Source of the DNA: Fimbriiglobus sp.
GTDB lineage: Bacteria; Planctomycetota; Planctomycetia; Gemmatales; Gemmataceae
Length of the DNA: 5,321 bases
Assembly (NCBI GenBank): GCA_025352585.1
Contig: JANXTD010000592.1
Location: forward strand, 1 to 5,321
Direction of reading: 5' to 3'
The translations under genes and the position numbers were made by a program. Numbering within the stretch: the first letter of the stretch is position 1; the number at the start of each line of letters is the position of its first letter. Shown here one piece after another: positions 1 to 5,321 of this stretch. Under the pieces are notes generated by a model. That model was given only the letters and a program-made list of their open reading frames with translations. It was not told where the DNA came from and made no database searches.

Positions 1-5
1 GCGAA

Positions 6-25
6 CCCCCGAGAGCGCAAGGGGG
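6..25. repeat. Short inverted repeat (five C, ten-base loop, five G)
   Basis: Five C at 6-10 can pair with five G at 21-25 around a purine-rich ten-base loop. No T-run follows on the plus strand, so it is a poor candidate for an intrinsic terminator. It could be the end of an upstream gene's trailer or one copy of a dispersed hairpin repeat. Only one copy is visible here, so neither reading can be chosen. Confidence 0.3.
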
Positions 26-78
26 CGTGAACGCTTACGTCCGCCGTCAGCCGCACGGAGTGGGGCCGTTGCGGGTCT

Positions 79-234
79 GTGGTCAAAGACGGCGAATCCG
101 CGCATGCGGTTGTGGTGAAAGAATACGGGAACCGTTACGAGGTCTTCCGTCACGATCAGGTTGAACAGAAGCGTCTGCCGAGCCGTAAAGCGTGCATCGC
201 ACTTCTCACCGACCAGCCAGAAACTGACAGGTGA
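79..234 (+). CDS. Small hypothetical protein (51 aa), GTG start
   Basis: The frame is open from 31 to the TGA at 232-234, and GTG at 79 is its first usual start. The 51-residue product begins VVKDGESAHAVVVKEYGNRY and ends in a charged segment around LLTDQPETDR. It reads like a small globular protein: a beta-type stretch (AHAVVVKEYGNRYEVF), then a basic segment (QKRLPSRKA), then a short hydrophobic run. There is no signal peptide or membrane segment, and I recognise no family. No clear ribosome site lies at a usual distance; a GGAG at 57-60 is about 18 bases away. Third-position GC is about 63% (32 of 51 codons by my count), well below the nearly all G/C third positions of the large genes downstream. 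It may be an accessory gene, the tail of a longer gene with its start altered, or a chance frame. Confidence 0.38.
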   Translation: MVKDGESAHAVVVKEYGNRYEVFRHDQVEQKRLPSRKACIALLTDQPETDR

Positions 235-242
235 CTTCTAAG

Positions 243-270
243 TCGCGATAGCGTGTACGCGATTACGCGA
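243..270. repeat. Nested inverted repeat made of CGCGA units
   Basis: TCGCG at 243-247 pairs with CGCGA at 266-270. Between them, GCGTGTACGC at 251-260 is itself nearly self-complementary. The unit CGCGAT also occurs directly repeated (244-249 and 258-263). It lies 8 bases after the stop of the small frame, where a terminator hairpin could sit, but there is no T-run on either side. A protein-binding palindrome or a chance cluster is equally possible. Confidence 0.3.
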
Positions 271-298
271 GCCGTCCGTTAGTACGCAGGTCAGCCGT

Positions 299-332
299 GG
301 CCTCAGTTGTTGCAGCCAACCGACGCGAGGCC
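299..332. repeat. Nested stem-loop (GGCCTC / GAGGCC)
   Basis: GGCCTC at 299-304 is matched by GAGGCC at 327-332, and inside it GTTG at 306-309 can pair with CAAC at 317-320. The two stems form a 6-bp outer and a 4-bp inner helix with a small 3' bulge. No T-run follows on either strand. Its role is unknown. Confidence 0.3.
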
Positions 333-451
333 ATAACGCAGGTTGGCATGGTAGGAGTCCGCAAAGTCCGACCGCCTGCGCTTGGGCGGCGTGGTAACGA
401 CGCAAACAGCCGCCGACTTTTGGCCAGCGGCTCCCGCGTTTTCGCCCCGGA

Positions 452-475
452 TTTGCCAGCGTTTTTGCCAGCGAA
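452..475. repeat. Tandem 12-base duplication with TTTGCCAGCG core
   Basis: The ten bases TTTGCCAGCG occur at 452-461 and again at 464-473, giving a 12-base period. A third, partial match (GGCCAGCG) lies at 422-429. The copies lie in the gene-free stretch beyond the 3' end of the minus-strand tRNA. It could be paired operator half-sites or simple slippage. Confidence 0.35.
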
Positions 476-527
476 ATTGGCCACCAAACTCGTCGCCGCA
501 AGTGCTGAACTGGCCTGAACTTAGGAG

Positions 528-598
528 AACGGGATACGGGAGTCGAACCCGTTTCACAGCCTTGGGAAGGCTGGGCACGACCGTTATACCAATCCCGC
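528..598 (-). tRNA. trnG: tRNA-Gly, anticodon CCC
   Basis: Read on the minus strand, a complete 71-base cloverleaf forms. The acceptor stem GCGGGAT pairs with ATCCCGT, with a G-T pair at the first position, and the discriminator is T, as in other bacterial tRNA-Gly. The D arm has GTAT pairing weakly with GTGC around a loop containing GG. The anticodon stem CAGCC/GGCTG holds the loop TTCCCAA, whose anticodon CCC reads GGG glycine codons. A four-base variable loop follows, then the T arm ACGGG/CCCGT with loop TTCGACT, matching the usual GTTC signature. CCA is not encoded: CTCC follows the discriminator. The gene stands alone and is transcribed away from the hydrolase gene. GGG-reading tRNA-Gly fits a high-GC genome. 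Confidence 0.95.
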
Positions 599-609
599 GT
601 CGTCACTCA

Positions 610-637
610 ATTCTAGCAAGCACCCCGCGGCTCGCAA
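610..637 (-). promoter_or_regulatory. Sigma70-type promoter for the tRNA-Gly gene
   Basis: On the minus strand the -35 element TTGCGA (637-632) and the -10 element TAGAAT (615-610, five of six to consensus) are separated by 16 bases. Transcription would begin around 603, leaving a leader of only about five bases before the mature tRNA 5' end at 598. That is the usual arrangement for a single tRNA gene. Confidence 0.6.
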
Positions 638-644
638 GTGGAAG

Positions 645-675
645 TTGCCCGCCGGCGTGGCCGGTCTGGTATCAT
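645..675 (+). promoter_or_regulatory. Candidate promoter for the exported hydrolase gene
   Basis: TTGCCC at 645-650 and an extended -10-like TGGTATCAT at 667-675 are spaced 19 bases apart. Transcription would start near 682, giving a leader of about 30 bases before the ATG at 713. It lies back to back with the tRNA promoter. The spacing is long and the -35 is weak, so this is tentative. Confidence 0.35.
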
Positions 676-702
676 GGCGGGAGTCCATTCCGAACCCCCC
701 GC

Positions 703-706
703 GGAG
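703..706 (+). promoter_or_regulatory. Ribosome binding site that sets the hydrolase start
   Basis: GGAG lies six bases before the ATG at 713. The same frame is open back to a GTG at 638, but that extension adds an arginine-rich stretch ahead of an otherwise good signal peptide and overlaps the candidate promoter. The ATG at 713 is therefore preferred. A GTG at 710 is directly adjacent. Confidence 0.6.
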
Positions 707-712
707 CGCGTG

Positions 713-1594
713 ATGCGTTGGCTCTCCTTGTTGGCCGCCTGCCTCTTGTCCTCGCCGCTGTCGGCCCAGGTGCCGAAGTCGCCAGACGCGCCGGAAGGGA
801 CGCGGACCTCGAAGGACGTGAGCTACGGGCCGCACGAGCGCAACAAGCTCGACCTCACCGTGCCCAAGGCCGACAAGCCACTGCCGCTGGTCATCTGGGT
901 CCACGGCGGCGGCTGGGAGTTCGGCGACAAGGCGGGCAACCCGGCCGTGTTGCTGCTCGCGAAGGGTTACGCCGTCGCGTCGATCAACTACCGCTACTCG
1001 AAGCAGGCCGTCTTCCCGGCCCAACTGCACGACTGCAAGGCGGCGGTGCGGTTCCTGCGCGACAACGCCGCGAAGTACAACCTCGACCCCAACGCCTTCG
1101 GCGTCTGGGGGGCGTCGGCCGGCGGGCACCTCGTCGCGCTGCTCGGCACAACCGGCGACGTGCCGGAGTTGGAGGGCGACGCCAAGACCAAGACTTCGAG
1201 CAAGGTCCAGGCGGTCTGCGACTGGTTCGGCCCGACCGACTTGACGAAGCTGTCGCCGCAGGGGGCCGCGGCGAACCCGGTCACGAAACTCCTCGGCGGC
1301 TCGACCGGCGAGAAGGCCGAGTTGGCGAAGCTGGCCAACCCCATCACGCACGTCACAAAGAACGACGCGCCGTTCCTGACCTTCCACGGAGACAAAGACT
1401 CGCTGGTGCCGGTGTCGCAAAGCGAACTGCTCCAGGCGGCACTCACGAAGGCCGGCGTCGAGTCGGAGTTGGTCGTCTTGAAGGGCGCGGACCACGGCAA
1501 CGGCGAGTTCCGCACCCAGGTCGGCAACGCCGAGAACCGCAAGAAACTGCTCGCGTTCTTCGACCGGCACCTCAAGGCCGCGCCGCCGAAGTAG
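713..1594 (+). CDS. Exported alpha/beta hydrolase (BD-FAE / acetyl-esterase-like)
   Basis: This is a 293-residue serine hydrolase, probably a carboxyl-ester hydrolase acting on acetylated or feruloylated sugars or similar small esters. Residues 1-18 form a signal peptide (MRWLSLLAAC, then a hydrophobic run ending LSA), so export is expected. An LAAC at 7-10 resembles a lipobox but is too close to the N-terminus to trust. HGGGW at 64-68 is the oxyanion-hole motif. The nucleophile elbow GASAG at 133-137 gives Ser135, the likely acid is Asp229 in HGDKDSLVP, and His261 in ADHGNGEF completes the triad. The order and spacing are those of the BD-FAE / abhydrolase_3 group, and the length is complete. 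The gene is divergent from the tRNA and about 150 bases ahead of the MoxR operon, which has its own probable promoter. The substrate is not deducible: polysaccharide deacetylation suits a planctomycete, but a peptidase or lipase role is not excluded. Confidence 0.88.
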   Translation: MRWLSLLAACLLSSPLSAQVPKSPDAPEGTRTSKDVSYGPHERNKLDLTVPKADKPLPLVIWVHGGGWEFGDKAGNPAVLLLAKGYAVASINYRYSKQAVFPAQLHDCKAAVRFLRDNAAKYNLDPNAFGVWGASAGGHLVALLGTTGDVPELEGDAKTKTSSKVQAVCDWFGPTDLTKLSPQGAAANPVTKLLGGSTGEKAELAKLANPITHVTKNDAPFLTFHGDKDSLVPVSQSELLQAALTKAGVESELVVLKGADHGNGEFRTQVGNAENRKKLLAFFDRHLKAAPPK

Positions 1595-1666
1595 GCCGGG
1601 GGACGCGGCGGGTGTCACGCAACGGGGCGGATTGGGGAACTTTCCGACCGCTTTCGCATTCCATAC

Positions 1667-1696
1667 TTGCGTCAGCGTGTCGAGTTTCTGTAGACT
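1667..1696 (+). promoter_or_regulatory. Probable promoter of the MoxR-DUF58-VWA operon
   Basis: TTGCGT at 1667-1672 and TAGACT at 1691-1696 are spaced 18 bases apart. This resembles the tRNA promoter in this window, which has TTGCGA and TAGAAT. Transcription would start near 1703, about 45 bases before the ATG at 1748. It lies in a locally AT-richer patch between two very GC-rich coding regions. Confidence 0.5.
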
Positions 1697-1699
1697 CAA

Positions 1700-1747
1700 C
1701 ACCCTGCCCCACCGCCCGCCTCCCATCCCGTCCGGACTTTTTGCCCT
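1700..1747 (+). other. C-rich, G-poor leader of the MoxR gene
   Basis: The bases just ahead of the MoxR start are strongly C-skewed: by my count 26 C to 7 G in 1701-1747. They end in a CTTTTTGCCCT run touching the ATG. No Shine-Dalgarno is present. Such a strand could be bound by ribosomal protein S1 or be loaded by Rho, but this is inference from composition only. Confidence 0.35.
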
Positions 1748-2758
<1,011 letters not shown>

Positions 2759-2807
2759 CTCTGAACTGCCGACGTTGACCCCGCCGAAGCTCCCTTTTGA
2801 AGAGTCT

Positions 2808-3698
2808 ATGAGTCAGCTCCTTCAGCCCGACATCCTCGCCCGCGCGGAGTCCCTCGGCCTCGCGGCCCGCCGCGTCGTCGAGGGGATGCGCGTCGGCGAC
2901 CACAAGAGTCCGTACCGCGGCTTCTCCGTCGAATTCGTGCAGCACCGCGAGTACGTCCCCGGCGACGACCCCAAGCACATCGACTGGAAGAGCTACGGCC
3001 GCTCCGACCGCTACACCATCAAGCAGTACGAGCAGGAGACCAACTTCGCCGCGCACCTGCTCGTCGATGGCAGCAACTCGATGCGCTACGGCGACGGGGC
3101 CACCAACAAGATGGCCTACGCCAAGCTGTTAGCGGCGTCGCTGGCGTACATCGTCATCAAGCAGCGGGACAGCGCCAGCCTGCGGATCTTCGACTCGGCG
3201 TGGCGGGCGGAACTCCCGGCCGGCTCGCAGATGAGCCACGTCCAGACGATTTGCCACAAGCTCGAAGCCGCGACGCCGGCCGACAAGACCGGCACCGGCG
3301 CGCTGCTTGAACAACTCGCCGACCGCGTCTCCCGGCGTGGCCTGGTGTTCCTGATCTCCGACTGCTTCGACGACGTGGGGCCGCTCTTGAAGGGCCTGCG
3401 GCACTTGCGGTTTCGTGGCCACGAGGTGGTGCTGTTCCACGTCGTCCACCCCGACGAGACCGACTTCCCGCTCGACGGCAGCGTGCGATTCGTCGATCTC
3501 GAAGGGGCCGACGAGTTCATGACCCGCCCGCACCTGCTGCGTCCGTCGTACCTGCGGGCCGTCAACGCCTTCCTCGCTGAGTTGCGCCGCGGCTGCGAGG
3601 CGAGTGGCGTCGATTACGTGCCGATGCCGACGGGCCGGCCGCTAGCCGCGGCGTTGGGTGAATACTTCGTCCGCCGCTTGCAGCAGGGGAAAGCCTGA
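2808..3698 (+). CDS. DUF58 protein with VWA-like fold
   Basis: This 296-residue protein belongs to the DUF58 family regularly encoded after MoxR ATPases. The family signature is clear: SPYRGFSVEF near 34-43, then HREYVPGDD at 46-54, KHIDW at 56-60 and KQYEQETN at 72-79. A VWA-like domain follows with a metal-site motif DGSNS (Asp87, Ser89, Ser91), a TGTG at 161-164 that can supply the threonine, and the later Asp185 in LISDCFDD. There is no signal peptide or membrane segment, so this is the short soluble form and not the roughly 400-residue form with N-terminal membrane helices. The ATG at 2808 is chosen because the product then starts with the family's usual N-terminus (LLQPDILARAESLGLAARR). 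A TTG at 2775 in the same frame would add eleven unrelated residues. A weak GAAGAG sits three bases ahead. It is likely the cytoplasmic link between the ATPase and the membrane VWA protein; the exact function of the family is unsettled. Confidence 0.93.
   Translation: MSQLLQPDILARAESLGLAARRVVEGMRVGDHKSPYRGFSVEFVQHREYVPGDDPKHIDWKSYGRSDRYTIKQYEQETNFAAHLLVDGSNSMRYGDGATNKMAYAKLLAASLAYIVIKQRDSASLRIFDSAWRAELPAGSQMSHVQTICHKLEAATPADKTGTGALLEQLADRVSRRGLVFLISDCFDDVGPLLKGLRHLRFRGHEVVLFHVVHPDETDFPLDGSVRFVDLEGADEFMTRPHLLRPSYLRAVNAFLAELRRGCEASGVDYVPMPTGRPLAAALGEYFVRRLQQGKA
3685..3690 (+). promoter_or_regulatory. Ribosome binding site for the VWA membrane protein
   Basis: AGGGGA lies seven bases before the ATG at 3698, inside the last codons of the DUF58 gene. 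The stop TGA and the start ATG share one base (TGATG at 3696-3700), so translation of the two genes is probably coupled. Confidence 0.5.
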
Positions 3699-5321
3699 TG
3701 AGCTTCTTGTCCCCGCTGTTGCTGTTCGGCACGCTCGCGGTCGCCGTGCCGATCGCGCTGCACTTCTTCTACAAGGTGCGCTACCGCAAGTTGCCGTGGG
3801 CGGCGATGCGCTTCCTGAAGAAGTCGATCGAGCAGACCTCGCGCCGCCTCCGCTTCCAGGAACTGTTGCTGCTCGCGTTGCGGTGCCTGGCGCTGTTTCT
3901 GCTCGCGGTGGCGCTCGCGCGGCCGACGTGGAATTCTGTCTCCGGCAGTGGCCGCGGCGAGAGTATCGACGCGGTGCTGCTGATCGACACGTCGTACAGC
4001 ATGGGCGCGAGCGACGGCGAGTTGACGCGGCTCGACCGGGCCAAGGCGGCGGCACTCTCGGTCATCGATAACCTGCCCAACAACTCGACCGTCCAGGTTT
4101 ACGCCTGCGCCGACCGCGCGACCTTCGCCGGGCCACGCACGCCGAGTAACCTCGACCAGGCTCGCCAGGTGATCAACGCCGTCACGTTGACGAGCCTCTC
4201 CGGCGACGTGCTGCCGGGTTTGGTGGAGGCCGAGGCGGCGCTCGACCGCAGTGCCGGCACGACCAAGGAAGTCTACCTGTTTGGCGACTTGCAGAAGTCC
4301 GGGTGGGAGCCGCAAGCCGCCGCGATTCGCGCCCGCGCCGCGGAGTTGAAGCGGCGCGGCACGTTCGTTGTCGTGCGGTGCGGCAGCCCGGCGCGTCGGC
4401 TGACCAACGTCGCCGTGACCGACTTGACGTACCCCGGCGGCATCCCGCACACGAATAGCCGCGTGCCGGTGTCGGTGGTGGTGAAGAACACCGGGGCGGC
4501 GGTCGCGACGAACCTCACGGTGACGCTCGAAGTCGAGGGGCAGGGCGGCGACAAGGAGTCCGGCACGATCGAAGAACTCGCCCCAGGCCAGTCGGTGCCG
4601 GTGACGCTGACGGCCAAGCTCGACCGCGCCGGCCTGCAACTGCTCACCGCGACCGTGCAGTCCGACGACCTGCCCGGCGACAACCGCCTCGAACGCCTGA
4701 TCGCCGTCCGGGACGCCGTGCGGGTGCTCGTCATCGACGGCGCGCCGAACGTCGGCGACCCCAAGCAGTCGGCCAGCCACTTCGTCACCAACGCGTTGTT
4801 GCCGGTGTCGGCCGACCAGCAGTCGGAGTACCACGTCCGCGTCACGGTCGTAACACCGGCCGATGCGGGGGCGGGGCTGCTGGGCGTCAACGACGTGTGC
4901 ATCTTGTGCAACGTCCCGGCGTCGAACAGCGACCGGCCGGGCGTGCCGGGGCTGACCGCCGAGTTCGTCGCGAGACTGCCGCAGTTCGTGCGTGAGGGCG
5001 GCGGGCTGATCGTCGGCGCGGGCGACAACGTCTCCGCGGCCGGCTACAACCAGGCGTTCGCCGCGGCCGCCAACCCGATCTTGCCGTTCGCCCTGACCGA
5101 CGTGGTGAGCGCGCCGGCCGAGCGGCCGCTGAAGCCGGCCCCCGACTCGACCGCGTCGCCGTCGTTCCTGTCGCGCTTCAAGGACGAGCCGTTTAGTACC
5201 GTGACCTCGGCGGTCGAGGTCGAGAAGTGCTTCGGCGTCGATGAGGCGTCGCCCGGCGGCGGCCGCGTCTTGATGCGGCTGTCGAGCCAGCAGCCGTGGC
5301 TGATGCAACGGAGTCTCGGCG
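3698..5321 (+). CDS. BatA-like membrane VWA protein, 3' end outside window
   Basis: The frame stays open from the ATG at 3698 to the window edge, giving 541 residues and no stop. Residues 1-80 are a BatA-type N-terminal domain: a hydrophobic helix at about 4-24, a basic loop at 25-54 containing KLPWAAMRFLKKS, and a second helix at about 55-74 ending ALARP. The basic loop predicts that both ends face outside the cytoplasm. A VWA domain spans about 89-230, with DTSYS at 97-101 and DLQKSGW at 197-203. About 236-338 looks like a CARDB-type immunoglobulin-like domain (VPVSVVVKNTGAAVATNLTV). About 341-445 resembles a class I glutamine-amidotransferase-like fold without evident catalytic residues (VRVLVIDGAP; FVREGGGLIVGAGD). 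Similar planctomycete proteins run past 700 residues and end in a membrane helix, so perhaps a quarter or more is missing. In the VWA domain, SGD at 168-170 replaces the usual Gly-Thr around the metal-site threonine, so metal binding may be altered. It is the third gene of the operon, coupled to DUF58. Confidence 0.9.
   Translation, partial: MSFLSPLLLFGTLAVAVPIALHFFYKVRYRKLPWAAMRFLKKSIEQTSRRLRFQELLLLALRCLALFLLAVALARPTWNSVSGSGRGESIDAVLLIDTSYSMGASDGELTRLDRAKAAALSVIDNLPNNSTVQVYACADRATFAGPRTPSNLDQARQVINAVTLTSLSGDVLPGLVEAEAALDRSAGTTKEVYLFGDLQKSGWEPQAAAIRARAAELKRRGTFVVVRCGSPARRLTNVAVTDLTYPGGIPHTNSRVPVSVVVKNTGAAVATNLTVTLEVEGQGGDKESGTIEELAPGQSVPVTLTAKLDRAGLQLLTATVQSDDLPGDNRLERLIAVRDAVRVLVIDGAPNVGDPKQSASHFVTNALLPVSADQQSEYHVRVTVVTPADAGAGLLGVNDVCILCNVPASNSDRPGVPGLTAEFVARLPQFVREGGGLIVGAGDNVSAAGYNQAFAAAANPILPFALTDVVSAPAERPLKPAPDSTASPSFLSRFKDEPFSTVTSAVEVEKCFGVDEASPGGGRVLMRLSSQQPWLMQRSLG

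Larger units (their letters stand above)
235..527. other. Intergenic stretch with no convincing gene
   Basis: About 290 bases separate the small frame from the tRNA. Frames open on both strands (for example 297-518 plus, 263-487 minus, 303-578 minus), but their products are low-complexity, rich in Arg, Ala and Pro, and show no domain I know. Two of the minus-strand frames (303-578 and 238-606) also run through the tRNA gene. G+C is visibly lower than in the large genes. The stretch contains several small inverted repeats and a 12-base tandem duplication, listed separately. No integrase, transposase or attachment-site duplication of the tRNA 3' end was found. Confidence 0.5.

Noticed and set aside
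123..130. ATACGGGA shared with the tRNA 3' region, examined as a possible attachment-site copy
   Set aside because: The match is only eight bases and does not continue into the T-arm sequence, so chance is sufficient.
303..578. Minus-strand frames continuing out of the tRNA, examined as a possible integrase remnant
   Set aside because: They start inside the tRNA and show no tyrosine-recombinase motifs. The products are not similar to anything I can name.
638..712. Upstream GTG start that would lengthen the hydrolase by 25 residues
   Set aside because: The extension is Arg-rich, precedes a normal signal peptide, and lies over the candidate promoter. The ATG at 713 has a GGAG at a proper distance.
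1581..1610. CGCCGC/GCGGCG pairing around the hydrolase stop, examined as a terminator
   Set aside because: The stem has six pairs with an 18-base loop and no T-run, which is common by chance in DNA this GC-rich.
2775..2807. TTG start for the DUF58 gene
   Set aside because: It would add eleven residues unlike the family, and the ATG at 2808 gives the typical N-terminus.
3614..5308. Minus-strand open frame of 564 codons opposite the VWA gene
   Set aside because: The composition is Arg/Gln/His/Ala-rich and domain-free. The opposite strand carries a clear BatA-type protein.

Overview
The window is high-GC bacterial DNA that looks like a planctomycete, most likely near Gemmata (Gemmataceae). The reasons are very high G+C at third codon positions, a weak or absent Shine-Dalgarno before several genes, and a MoxR / DUF58 / BatA-type VWA gene order that is common in that group. 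The taxonomic placement is an inference from style and gene order; no search was run.

Bases 1-527 are the least understood part. A short open frame (79-234, GTG start) could encode a 51-residue protein, with visibly lower third-position GC than the large genes. It is followed by about 290 bases with no convincing gene but several small inverted and direct repeats. A complete tRNA-Gly with anticodon CCC lies on the minus strand at 528-598, and a good sigma70-like promoter sits just upstream of it (610-637).

Bases 599-1594 hold a gene divergent from the tRNA. It encodes an exported alpha/beta hydrolase (293 residues from the chosen ATG at 713) of the BD-FAE / acetyl-esterase type, with a full Ser-Asp-His set and an HGGGW oxyanion motif.

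Bases 1595-5321 hold an operon read rightward from a probable promoter at 1667-1696 through a C-rich, G-poor leader. Its genes are a MoxR-family AAA+ ATPase (1748-2758), a soluble DUF58 protein with a VWA-like fold (2808-3698), and a membrane-anchored BatA-like VWA protein that overlaps it by one base (ATG at 3698) and runs off the right edge after 541 residues. In the known pattern for such clusters, the MoxR ATPase acts as a chaperone-like or remodelling partner of the VWA proteins. The DUF58 protein is the cytoplasmic adaptor and the BatA-like protein is the membrane component exposed outside the cytoplasm. The client of this cluster cannot be read from the window.

The very long open frames opposite or overlapping these genes are by-products of high GC and are not annotated. 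I found no CRISPR array, insertion sequence or clearly new system. The most open questions are the low-GC left flank, the C-rich leader, and a possibly altered metal site in the last protein.
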